A stretch of DNA of 64,000 nt, taken from NCBI RefSeq assembly GCF_003751605.1, contig NZ_RJVJ01000001.1, positions 3,534,001 through 3,598,000 of the forward strand, read 5' to 3'. This document shows positions 23,688 to 31,650 of the stretch, piece after piece; positions within the stretch are counted from its first letter, which is position 1; each line of letters starts with the position of its first letter. The DNA is from Kitasatospora cineracea (lineage in GTDB: Bacteria; Actinomycetota; Actinomycetes; Streptomycetales; Streptomycetaceae). The notes below the pieces were generated by a model. That model was not told the DNA's origin and did not search any database. It worked only from the letters and a program-made list of their open reading frames with translations. The translations under genes were made by a program, and so were the position numbers.

Positions 23688-24734
23688 TCAGGGCCGGGGC
23701 TGCTGCTGGGTGATGCAGTGGATGCCGCCGCCGTTGGCGAAGATCTCGCGGGCGTCGACCAGTTCGACGGTGCGGCCGGGGTAGGCCTTCTCCAGGATCG
23801 CCTTGGCCTGTTCGTCGCGCGGGTCGTCGAAGGCGCAGAGGACGACGGCGCCGTTGGCCACGTAGTGGTTGATGTAGGAGTAGTCGACGGGTTCGCCGTC
23901 CTCGTCGAACAGGACGGTGGGGGCCGGGAGTTCGATCACTTCGAGGGTGCGGCCGCGGGCGTCGGTGGCGGTGCGCAGGAGGTCGGCGAGCTCCTGGCAG
24001 ACGGCGTGGTCGGGGTGGGCCGGGTCGGGCTGGGAGTGGACGACCACGGTGCCGGGGCGGACGAAGGCGGCGACGATGTCGATGTGGCCGCGGGTGCCGA
24101 ACTCGTCGTAGTCGCGGGTGAGTCCGCGCGGCAGCCAGATCGCCTTGGTGGTGCCGAGGTGGGCGTGGAGTTCGGCTTCGACCTGTTCGCGGGTCCAGTC
24201 GGCGTTGCGGCCCTCGCCGAGCTGCACGGTGTCGGTGACCAGGACGGTGCCCTCGCCGTCGACGTGGATGCCGCCGCCCTCGTTGATCAGCCGGGAGGCG
24301 AAGCGGCGCGCGCCGGTCAGGTCGGTGACGTGTTCGGCGATGTCCTGGTCCTTGTCCCAGCGGGCCCAGGACTGGGCGCCCCAGCCGTTGAACACCCAGT
24401 CGGCGGCGGCGAGTTCGCCGTTGCCGTCGATCAGGAAGGACGGGCCGATGTCGCGCATCCAGGCGTCGTTCAGCGGCCGTTCGACGATCTCCACCTCGGC
24501 GGCGAGGTAGCGGCGGGCTTCCTCGCTCTCGCCGGTGTTGACCACCACGGTGACCGGCTCGTACCGGACGACGGTGTCGGCGACCTCCGCCCAGGCGCGG
24601 CGGGCCGCGTCGAGCTGTTCGGGGCCGTCGAAGGTGGGGTTCGGGGTGGGGAAGGCCATCCAGGTGCGCTGGTGCGGGTGCCACTCGGCGGGCATCTTGA
24701 AGCCGAGCTCGGCGGGGGTGGGGGAGTTGCTCAT
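23688..24734 (-). CDS. aguA: Agmatine deiminase
   Basis: Guanidine-modifying enzyme (348 aa) converting agmatine to N-carbamoylputrescine and ammonia. Family motifs: DAWMRDIGPSFLI near 90, NEGGGIHVDGEGTVLVT near 150, RGHIDIVAAFVRPGTVVV near 215, and the catalytic Cys in FANGGGIHCITQQQP near the C-terminus. The family also includes peptidyl-arginine deiminases, but the length fits agmatine deiminase. It starts 30 bp after the stop of the urease alpha gene on the same strand, so the three genes form one operon that may link polyamine or guanidine nitrogen to a urease-type hydrolase. Confidence 0.93.
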   Translation of the reverse strand: MSNSPTPAELGFKMPAEWHPHQRTWMAFPTPNPTFDGPEQLDAARRAWAEVADTVVRYEPVTVVVNTGESEEARRYLAAEVEIVERPLNDAWMRDIGPSFLIDGNGELAAADWVFNGWGAQSWARWDKDQDIAEHVTDLTGARRFASRLINEGGGIHVDGEGTVLVTDTVQLGEGRNADWTREQVEAELHAHLGTTKAIWLPRGLTRDYDEFGTRGHIDIVAAFVRPGTVVVHSQPDPAHPDHAVCQELADLLRTATDARGRTLEVIELPAPTVLFDEDGEPVDYSYINHYVANGAVVLCAFDDPRDEQAKAILEKAYPGRTVELVDAREIFANGGGIHCITQQQPRP

Positions 24735-24764
24735 GGGGTCAAGTCCTATGCGGGGGAGGGTTGT

Positions 24765-26486
24765 TCAGAGGAAGTAGAGGCGGCTGAGCGAGACCGAGTC
24801 GGCGGGTGCCGAGCGCAGCGGCTCGCCGTCGAGCGAGACCAGGCCGGTGGCGGAGACGTCGACCCGGCCGGTCCGGCCGTTGCGGAGCATCGAGCGGGGG
24901 CCGATGCCGCGGGTGCCGCGCACGCCCACCCGGCGCCGGCGGGTGGGGAGTTGGTCGCCGGCCACGTCCAGGTAGGCGGAGTCGGCGGCGGCCTGGGCGA
25001 CGAAGGCCACCGAGAGGTCGGCGGCGGTGGCCCCGTGCGCGCCGAACTGCGGGCCCAGGACGAGGGGTTCGCAGCGGTCGGTGGAGGCGTTCGGGTCGCC
25101 GACCACGCCGTAGGCGGGGAAGCCGGCCTTGAGGACGAGTTGCGGCTTGGCGCCGAAGTGGTCGGGGCGCCACAGCACCAGGTCGGCGAGCTTGCCGACC
25201 TCGATCGACCCGATCTCGTGCGAGAGGCCGTGCGCGATCGCCGGGTTGATGGTGAGTTTGGCGATGTAGCGCAGCACCCGCTCGTTGTCGTCGCCGCCCT
25301 CGGCGGTCCCGTACGAGCCGGTGCCGTCGAGCGGGCCGAGTTCGGCCTTCATCTTCCCGGCCATCGCGAAGGTGCGGCGGACGGTCTCGCCGGCCCGGCC
25401 CATGCCCTGGGCGTCGGAGGAGGTGATGCCGATGACGCCCAGGTCGTGCAGCACGTCCTCGGCGCCCATCGTCCCGGCCCGGATCCGGTCGCGGGCCATC
25501 GCGGCGTCGCCGGGCAGGTCGGGCTTGAGGTCGTGGGCGGAGACGATCATGTCGTAGTGCTCGCCCAGCGCGTCCCGGCCGAACGGGAGGGTGGGGTTGG
25601 TGGAGGAGCCGATGACGTTCTCCACGCCCGCCATCTTCAGCACGTTCGGCACGTGGCCGCCGCCGCAGCCCTCGATGTGGAAGGCGTGGATGGTGCGGCC
25701 CTCCAGGACGGCGAGGGTGTCCTCGACGGACAGGCACTCGTTCAACCCGTCGGTGTGCAGGGCGACCTGGACGTCGTACTCCTCGGCGACCCGCAGCGCG
25801 GTGTCCAGCGCCCGGGTGTGCGCGCCCATGTCCTCGTGCACCTTGAAGCCGGAGGCGCCGCCCTCGGCCAGCGCCTCCACCAGCGGCGCCGGGTCGGAGG
25901 ACGAGCCGCGCCCCAGGAAGCCGATGTTGACCGGCCAGGCGTCGAAGGCGTTGAACGCGTGCCGCAGCGCCCAGGGCGAGTTGACGCCGACGCCCCAGAC
26001 CGGGCCGAACTCCTGGCCGATGATCGTGGTCACGCCGGAGGCCAGCGAGGCCTCCATGATGCGCGGCGAGAGCAGGTGCACGTGGGTGTCGACGGCGCCG
26101 GCGGTGGCGATCAGGCCCTCGCCGGAGACGATGGTGGTGCCGGTGCCGACCACCACCTCGACCCCGTCCAGGGTGTCCGGGTTGCCGGCCCGGCCGATCG
26201 AGGTGATCCGGCCTTCCCGGATGCCGATCGAGGTCTTCCGGATGCCCTGCACCGCGTCGATCACCAGCACGTTGGAGACCACCACGTCGCAGGTCTCCCG
26301 GACGGCGGCGGGCTTCAGGTGCAGGCCGTCCCGGGCGGTCTTGCCGAACCCGGCCAGGAACTCGTCGCCGGGGGCCTGCGAGTCGGACTCGACCCGGACG
26401 ATCAGCCCGGAGTCGCCGAGCCGGACCCGGTCGCCCGCGCGCGGGCCGTGCACCGAGATGTAGTCGTGCGGGGTGATGGCGCTCAT
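24765..26486 (-). CDS. ureC: Urease subunit alpha, non-canonical active-site flap
   Basis: 573 residues, normal length for UreC. Metal ligands are kept: HVH in GAVDTHVHLLSP, carbamylated Lys and next His in GFKVHEDMG, His in ALHTDGLNE, His in GCGGGHVPN, Asp in TSSDAQGMG. The mobile flap usually reads MVCHHLDP; here it is MIVSAHDLKPD, so the Cys and general-acid His are not at their usual places. Upstream is the fused gamma-beta gene, downstream agmatine deiminase. No ureDEFG/H accessory genes are near, so nickel loading must use factors elsewhere. Hydrolysis of urea is likely but unproven. Confidence 0.9.
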   Translation of the reverse strand: MSAITPHDYISVHGPRAGDRVRLGDSGLIVRVESDSQAPGDEFLAGFGKTARDGLHLKPAAVRETCDVVVSNVLVIDAVQGIRKTSIGIREGRITSIGRAGNPDTLDGVEVVVGTGTTIVSGEGLIATAGAVDTHVHLLSPRIMEASLASGVTTIIGQEFGPVWGVGVNSPWALRHAFNAFDAWPVNIGFLGRGSSSDPAPLVEALAEGGASGFKVHEDMGAHTRALDTALRVAEEYDVQVALHTDGLNECLSVEDTLAVLEGRTIHAFHIEGCGGGHVPNVLKMAGVENVIGSSTNPTLPFGRDALGEHYDMIVSAHDLKPDLPGDAAMARDRIRAGTMGAEDVLHDLGVIGITSSDAQGMGRAGETVRRTFAMAGKMKAELGPLDGTGSYGTAEGGDDNERVLRYIAKLTINPAIAHGLSHEIGSIEVGKLADLVLWRPDHFGAKPQLVLKAGFPAYGVVGDPNASTDRCEPLVLGPQFGAHGATAADLSVAFVAQAAADSAYLDVAGDQLPTRRRRVGVRGTRGIGPRSMLRNGRTGRVDVSATGLVSLDGEPLRSAPADSVSLSRLYFL

Positions 26487-26517
26487 GCAAGGTCCTTCCG
26501 GGGGGTCGCGGGGGCGG

Positions 26518-27228
26518 TCACCGGGTCGGCCCGGCGTCGTCGAACTCGGTCAGGTAGCCGGTCGCCCGGGCCTTGGCCAGCGCCGCGTCCTTCGCTCCCG
26601 GCGCGTCCAGCGGGCCGTCCACCAGCCCGGCGAAGCCGATCGCGACCCGGGCCCCGCCGATCGGGACCAGGCCGACCTCGACCGTCGCGCCCGGGTCGAA
26701 GCGCACCGAGGAGCCGGCCGGCACCGCGAGGTGGGTGCCGTACGCGGCGGCCCGGTCGAAGGCCAGGCGCGGGTTGGACTCGAAGAAGTGGAAGTGCGAG
26801 GTGACCGAGATCGGCACCGAGGCGGTGTTGTGCACCGGCAGCCGCAGGGTCTCCTCCACCGGGTCGTAGCCCGCCCCGGTGCCGGGCAGCGCCGCGCCCG
26901 GGGCGCCCTCGCCGAGCGAGCCCGCGCCGCGGAACGGGTCGGTGACCACGGCCAGCCGCGTCCCGTCCTCGAACACCGCCTCCACCTGCACCACCGTGAC
27001 CACGTCCGGGACGCCCGGCAGCACGTCCCCGGCGCCCAGCACGGTGCGGCCGGCCTCGATCGCCTCGGCCAGCCGGCGGCCGTCGCGGGCCGCCTCGCAG
27101 ACGGTGTCGGCGATCAGGGCCGTCGCCTCGGGGACGTTCAGCCGCACGCCCCGGGCCCGCCGGGCGCGGGCCAGTTCGGCCGCGGTGAAGATCAGCAGCC
27201 GGTCCCGTTCAGTGGGGGTCAGTCGCAC
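26518..27228 (-). CDS. Fused urease subunits gamma and beta
   Basis: 236 residues from GTG 27228. The gamma part (1-100) starts VRLTPTERDRLLIFTAAELA and contains LNVPEATALIADTVCEAARDG and GVPDVVTVVQVEAVFEDGT. The beta part (about 125-215) has SVPISVTSHFHFFESN, AFDRAAAYGTHLAVPAGSSV and the GFAGLVDGPLD end. Separate ureA and ureB are usual; fusion is known in some bacteria. The beta N-terminus is short and the junction is Gly/Ala/Pro-rich. Operon order here is gamma-beta, alpha, agmatine deiminase. Confidence 0.94.
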   Translation of the reverse strand: MRLTPTERDRLLIFTAAELARARRARGVRLNVPEATALIADTVCEAARDGRRLAEAIEAGRTVLGAGDVLPGVPDVVTVVQVEAVFEDGTRLAVVTDPFRGAGSLGEGAPGAALPGTGAGYDPVEETLRLPVHNTASVPISVTSHFHFFESNPRLAFDRAAAYGTHLAVPAGSSVRFDPGATVEVGLVPIGGARVAIGFAGLVDGPLDAPGAKDAALAKARATGYLTEFDDAGPTR

Positions 27229-27274
27229 GGTGCCTCGCTTTGCGGGGGTCGCGGAGGGATGGTCGGTACAGATG

Positions 27275-27291
27275 TTAGAACGTCGTTCAAA
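27275..27291. promoter_or_regulatory. TetR-type operator-like dyad upstream of urease genes
   Basis: TTAGAACG-T-CGTTCAAA: GAACG/CGTTC arms are perfect and flanking bases nearly so. It lies 47 bp upstream of the urease fusion start. TTGAAC/GTTC dyads of this size are typical TetR sites, but no TetR gene adjoins. Confidence 0.45.
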
Positions 27292-27334
27292 CTTAGCACC
27301 GCCGACACCCTGGGCACACGGGCGACGGACCCGC

Positions 27335-27376
27335 GGGCCCGGTCGAGGGGCCGTCGACGGGCCCCGGAGGGTTTTT
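27335..27376 (+). terminator. Hairpin followed by T-run upstream of the ATPase gene
   Basis: GGGCCCGGTCGA (27335-27346) pairs with TCGACGGGCCC (27354-27364) with one bulge, then GGAGGGTTTTT ends at 27376. It lies 100 bp before ATG 27478 in a region with no upstream plus-strand gene, so it may be an attenuator. Confidence 0.5.
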
Positions 27377-27477
27377 CGAGGGCTGAGTGGGCAAGAGGAG
27401 GAACGAGAAGGGGCAGCCGGCCCGGCGGGGGAGCGGGCGGCGGCCGTTCGGAACTACCCCGGGGGCGTACGAGGTTG

Positions 27478-27975
27478 ATGGACGGTCAGGCGAGGTTTCC
27501 GCGACAGCGGTCGGCCACGTGGCGGGAGGGGGCCGAGCACCGGGGGCCGGTGGCGCAGACGCCGGCGGCACACCAGCCCGGGTGCGCACTGCACCGCCGG
27601 CTGCACGCCGCGCTGGACGCGGCGGACCTGCCGGCGGTGGGGGCGGTGCGCCGGCGGCTGCGGGCGGCACTCGACCACTGGGGCCTCCCGGCGGAGCTGT
27701 CCGACACCGCCGAGCTGCTCGCCTCCGAACTGGTCACCAACGCGCTGGTGCACACCGGCCGGGGCGCGGTGTTCGACGCGGTGCTGACCGGCGGCTCGCG
27801 GCTGCGGGTCGAGGTGCAGGACGCCGCGGGCGGCCAGGTGCCCAACCGGCGCGCCGCCTCCGAGACGGCCACCTCGGGGCGCGGCCTGCTGCTGGTGGAG
27901 GCGCTGGCGGACGACTGGGGCGTGCAGCTGCGGGCGGACGGGAAGACCACCTGGTTCGAGCTCTCCGCGGGCTGA
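27478..27975 (+). CDS. ATP-binding protein, RsbW/SpoIIAB-like anti-sigma kinase
   Basis: 165 residues from ATG 27478. The HATPase_c fold shows the N-box AELLASELVTNALVHTGRG, the G1-box-like VQDAAGGQVPNR and the G2 box TSGRGLLLVEALADDWGV. Such single-domain actinomycete kinases usually phosphorylate STAS antagonists or sequester sigma factors. The first 50 residues are Arg/Pro-rich and poorly ordered. Neighbour: a SpoIIE phosphatase with its own C-terminal kinase domain of the same type. Probable members of one partner-switching system. Confidence 0.88.
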   Translation: MDGQARFPRQRSATWREGAEHRGPVAQTPAAHQPGCALHRRLHAALDAADLPAVGAVRRRLRAALDHWGLPAELSDTAELLASELVTNALVHTGRGAVFDAVLTGGSRLRVEVQDAAGGQVPNRRAASETATSGRGLLLVEALADDWGVQLRADGKTTWFELSAG

Positions 27976-28215
27976 ACCGGGAATTGCGCCCACCCGCCAC
28001 CGGGCCCGGCCGCGGGCCGGGGCGGGTGAATATGCCGGAGGCGATCGTGTGCGATCGGCACCGTTCGGCCCCCTGCCATTGCCGCCTTGCCGAACATACG
28101 AGAGGGTAGTGAGAATGTGTGCCAGGAGGCACACGCAACCATCGCGGTCCGGCCGGCCCAGTAGGGGACACGGGAACAACCAGCGGCCGCCAGGCAAGGC
28201 ACCGGCAGGAGAAGC

Positions 28216-30408
28216 ATGGCCACAGAGCCCGAGGCGCCTGGGCCCGCCCGCCGCACCCCGCCCGCCCAGGCCACCAGGAACGAGACCCCCGCGAACCCGC
28301 TGCGCACCGCCCCCGGCCCGTCCGGCGGGCGGATCGCGCCGTCCGGCCGCGGCCTGCCGACCCGCACCGGCGACTCCAGCCCCGAGTGGCTGGAACCCGC
28401 GATGGCGGCCAACGGCATCGGCTCGTTCGACTGGGACATCCGCCGCGACGTGCTGGTCGGCGACCAGCGGGCCTGCGCGATCCTCGGCCTGGTCGGCCAG
28501 CCCTTCGACCGCACCTCCGCCTCCTTCCTGGCCCTGCTGCACCCCGAGGACGCGCCCGTGGTGCGCCGCCGGGTCGAGCGCGCCGTCGCCGAACTCGGCC
28601 AGTGCGGCGCCTACTACCGCACCGTCTTCCCGAACGGCGAACTGCACGCCGTGCGCTTCCGCGGCCGGGTGCTGGCCGACGCCTTCGGCCGCCCGTCCCG
28701 GATGGTCGGCTTCGTCTGGGACGCCACCGTCGAACTGCACAAGCGCGAGCGGGCCGACGAACAGGCCCAGCTGCGCGAGCAGCGCTCCCGGTTCATCAAG
28801 GAGGCCGCCCGGGCGCTCTCCGAGGCCGTCACCGTCCGGGACGTCGCCCGGGTGTTCACCGAACTGCCGCTGCCGGGCCTGGGCCCCGACGGCCTCGCGC
28901 TGGCCTCGCTGGAGGCCGGGCGGATCGCGCTGCTCGGCTCCAACGGCTACCACAACGGGCTCAGCAACCAGTTCGACCGGATCCCGCTCGCGCCCACCCA
29001 CCCCGCCGCCGAGGCGGTCCGGCAGCGCGCCCCGATCTTCGTCTCCAGCCGCGAGGAGTACCGCGAGCGCTACCCCGAGGCCTGGGACTGGGCCGAGGAG
29101 AGCGGCCGCTCCTCCTGGGCCTTCCTGCCGCTGATCGCCAGCGGCCGCCCCACCGGCATCTGCGTGGTCTCCTTCGACGACGACCGCGAACTCGACGCCG
29201 ACGAGCGGACCCTGCTCTCCACCCTCGGCGGCCTGGTCGCGCAGTCCCTGGCCCGGGCCCGCCTGCACGACGCCGAGCACGAGCTCGCCGCCGGCCTGCA
29301 GCGCGTCATGCTGCCCCGCACCGTCCCCGCCGTCCCCGGCGTCAGCACCGCCGTCCGCTACCTCGCGGCCGGCTCGGGCCTGCAGATCGGCGGCGACTGG
29401 TACGACGTCGTCCCGCTGCCCGGCGGGCACGTCGGCCTGGTGATCGGCGACGTCCAGGGCCACGACGTGCACGCCGCCGGCATCATGGGCCAGCTGCGGA
29501 TCGCGCTGCGCGCCTACGCCGCCGAGGGCCACCCGCCCGCCGCGGTGATGGCCCGCGCCTCCCGCTTCCTGGCCGACCTCGACACCGACCACTTCGCCAC
29601 CTGCACCTACGCCGAGGTCAACGTCGACTACGGCGTGGTCTACGCCGTCCGGGCCGGCCACCTCGACCCGGTGGTGCGCCGCGCCGACGGCACCGCGCAC
29701 CCCGTCCCGGTCTCCGGCGGCCTGCCGCTGGGCGTCGACCCCGACGAGGAGTACCGGGTCACCCGGTTCAGCCTCGACCCCGGCGAGACGGTCGTGCTCT
29801 GCACCGACGGCCTGGTCGAGGCCCGCGACATGGACCTCGACACCGGCTTCGCCCGGCTCTGCGAGAACGTCTCCGGCGACCTCCCCGGCATCGACGAGTC
29901 ACCGCGCGAACCGCTCGAGGAACTCGCCGACCGGATCGCCTCCGGGGCCTCCGACAGCAGCGAGCGCGAGGACGACATCGCCCTGCTCCTGCTGCGCTGG
30001 GACGGCCCCGCGGGCGGCCGCGCCGCCCAGCAGCTGCGCCGCCGGATCGGCCAGGCCGACCTGGCCCGGATCGCCGAACTGCGCGGCGAACTCCGCGACG
30101 CGCTGCGCCGCTGGGGCGTGCCCGAACTGATCGACACCGCCGAACTGCTCTCCTCCGAGCTGGTCACCAACGCGATCCGGCACACCGACCGGGACGCGAT
30201 GTTCACCGCCCGCCTCTACCAGGAGCACGGCCGGGCCCGCCTGCGGGTCGAGGTCGAGGACGAGTCGGACCTCTGGCCGACCCGCCGCACCCCCGGCGAG
30301 CAGGCGTCCTCCGGCCGCGGCCTGATGCTGGTCGAGGCGCTCGCCGACACCTGGGGCGTGGAGCCCCGGGGCACCGGCAAGCGGATGTGGTTCGAACTCA
30401 GCAGCTGA
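28216..30408 (+). CDS. PAS-GAF-SpoIIE phosphatase with C-terminal HATPase domain
   Basis: 730 residues; AGGAG precedes ATG 28216. Domains: disordered N-terminus (1-55), PAS (about 60-175), GAF (about 200-350), PP2C-type SpoIIE phosphatase (about 365-590) with GGDWYDVVPLPGG, VIGDVQGHDV and REDDIALLLL, then HATPase_c (about 600-730) with AELLSSELVTNAIRHTDRD and ASSGRGLMLVEALADTWGV. One polypeptide therefore carries opposing phosphatase and kinase activities toward STAS proteins. Metal-binding Asp residues look intact. The 240-bp gap upstream has no other gene. Confidence 0.94.
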   Translation: MATEPEAPGPARRTPPAQATRNETPANPLRTAPGPSGGRIAPSGRGLPTRTGDSSPEWLEPAMAANGIGSFDWDIRRDVLVGDQRACAILGLVGQPFDRTSASFLALLHPEDAPVVRRRVERAVAELGQCGAYYRTVFPNGELHAVRFRGRVLADAFGRPSRMVGFVWDATVELHKRERADEQAQLREQRSRFIKEAARALSEAVTVRDVARVFTELPLPGLGPDGLALASLEAGRIALLGSNGYHNGLSNQFDRIPLAPTHPAAEAVRQRAPIFVSSREEYRERYPEAWDWAEESGRSSWAFLPLIASGRPTGICVVSFDDDRELDADERTLLSTLGGLVAQSLARARLHDAEHELAAGLQRVMLPRTVPAVPGVSTAVRYLAAGSGLQIGGDWYDVVPLPGGHVGLVIGDVQGHDVHAAGIMGQLRIALRAYAAEGHPPAAVMARASRFLADLDTDHFATCTYAEVNVDYGVVYAVRAGHLDPVVRRADGTAHPVPVSGGLPLGVDPDEEYRVTRFSLDPGETVVLCTDGLVEARDMDLDTGFARLCENVSGDLPGIDESPREPLEELADRIASGASDSSEREDDIALLLLRWDGPAGGRAAQQLRRRIGQADLARIAELRGELRDALRRWGVPELIDTAELLSSELVTNAIRHTDRDAMFTARLYQEHGRARLRVEVEDESDLWPTRRTPGEQASSGRGLMLVEALADTWGVEPRGTGKRMWFELSS

Positions 30409-30493
30409 CGCCCCGTCGGGCTCGGCAGCTGACGCTCCGACCGGCTCGGCAGCCGACGTCCCGTCGGGATCGGTGGCTGACGCCCCGTCAGGA
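30402..30493. repeat. 24-bp tandem repeat (3.8 copies) starting at the SpoIIE stop codon
   Basis: Units at 30402, 30426, 30450 and 30474 (partial) of CAGCTGACGCCCCGTCGGGC plus TCGG. The first copy includes the TGA stop at 30406-30408. The array fills most of the gap to the DUF2637 gene. Confidence 0.85.
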
Positions 30494-30496
30494 CCG

Positions 30497-31504
30497 TCAA
30501 CCGAACTGCTGCTCCAGGTCCTTGAGCTTCTGCTCCAGCGAGTCGAGCCGGGGCAGCGTCACGGTGTCCTCCTCCGGGGTGAGGTCGATGCTGCGGTGGG
30601 CCGCCGGGGTGGCGGGCAGGCCGGCGGGGGCTATGGCGGGCTCCGTCGGGGCGGGCGGGACGGTGGCGGCGGCGGGTTCGAGCTGGCGGGCGGCGCGGTG
30701 GCGCCAGCCGCTGCCCGGCTGGCGGCCGATCGCCCGGATCTCGGCCCGCTCCCGGCGGGAGGCCAGCCGGCGGCGCTCCCGGTTCTCGGCGGCCGTCCGC
30801 TTGTCGTCGCGGACCTCCTCGACCGCCTCGTCCAGGGTGCGCACGCCCTCCAGCAGCATCAGCGACCAGGCGGCGTACGTCTCGCGCGGGGCGCGCAGCC
30901 AGCGCACCACCCGGATCTGCGGCAGCGGGCGGGGCACCAGGCCCTGCTCGCGCAGGGCGGCGACCCGGGTCTGCTTCAGCGCCCGGTCGAACAGCACGGC
31001 CGCCGAGAGCGACATCCCGGCGAAGAACTGCGGCGCCCCGTCGTGGGCACCGCCGCGCGGGGCGTGCACCCAGTTGAACCAGGCGGACGCGGCGGCGAAC
31101 AACCACACCAGCAGGCGGGAGCCGAGCGCCGCGTCACCGTGGCTGGCCTCGCGGACGGCGAGCACCGAGCAGAACATCGCCGCGCCGTCCAGGCCGAACG
31201 GGACGAGGTACTCCCAGCCGCCGGAGAGCCCGAGGTTCTGGACGCCGAAGCCGACCAGCCCGTGGAAGGAGAGGGCCGCGGCCACGCCGGCGCAGCAGAA
31301 GAGCAGCAGGTAGGAGGCGCCGCCGTAGAGGGATTCGGTGCGGCGGCGGCGTTCCTCGGCGCGCTCCCAGGAGGAGTCCGTACCGCTGCCGGCGGGGGCG
31401 GAGCCGGTGGTGCGGCTGCGGGCGAAGGCCAGCAGTGCGACGGCGACCACCAGGGCGGCCGTACCGGCGACGGCCCAGCCAAGCGGTATGTCCGACAGTC
31501 TCAT
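30497..31504 (-). CDS. DUF2637 membrane protein
   Basis: 335 residues from ATG 31504; an in-frame ATG at 31552 is less likely. TM segment near residues 6-26 (GWAVAGTAALVVAVALLAFA), then a cluster of three or four TMs (about 60-165) with SYLLLFCCAGVAAALSFHGL, and a long charged cytoplasmic tail with coiled-coil ending LDSLEQKLKDLEQQFG. DUF2637 proteins occur on actinomycete chromosomes and mobile elements, some near SpdB transfer proteins; function is unknown. No other mobile gene is adjacent. Confidence 0.85.
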   Translation of the reverse strand: MRLSDIPLGWAVAGTAALVVAVALLAFARSRTTGSAPAGSGTDSSWERAEERRRRTESLYGGASYLLLFCCAGVAAALSFHGLVGFGVQNLGLSGGWEYLVPFGLDGAAMFCSVLAVREASHGDAALGSRLLVWLFAAASAWFNWVHAPRGGAHDGAPQFFAGMSLSAAVLFDRALKQTRVAALREQGLVPRPLPQIRVVRWLRAPRETYAAWSLMLLEGVRTLDEAVEEVRDDKRTAAENRERRRLASRRERAEIRAIGRQPGSGWRHRAARQLEPAAATVPPAPTEPAIAPAGLPATPAAHRSIDLTPEEDTVTLPRLDSLEQKLKDLEQQFG

Positions 31505-31608
31505 GACCTGATCAAGCCTCGCTTTCCGCGTCGTGATGGCGGGGACCATCATGGCGGAGAAAATCGGCGATCAAGGCGGGATCGGGGCCATTACCCCGAT
31601 AGGGGGGA

Positions 31609-31635
31609 ATTTCCGCCGGGATATCCCCCGGAAAT
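31609..31635. terminator. Hairpin downstream of FhuF-like gene
   Basis: ATTTCCG (31609-31615) pairs with CGGAAAT (31629-31635), continuing as GGG/CCC around ATAT with a small bulge. It lies 15 bp beyond the FhuF stop on the minus strand in an unusually AT-rich patch. Confidence 0.5.
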
Positions 31636-31650
31636 GAATTATTGTCAGAT

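Noticed and set aside
23718-26804. 1028-codon open frame on the plus strand
   Set aside because: It is the antisense of agmatine deiminase and urease genes; Val/Gly/Asp-rich composition is a shadow of high-GC codon bias.
28119-31313. 1064-codon plus-strand frame
   Set aside because: Overlaps the SpoIIE protein in another frame; Arg/Pro-rich composition shows it is a shadow.
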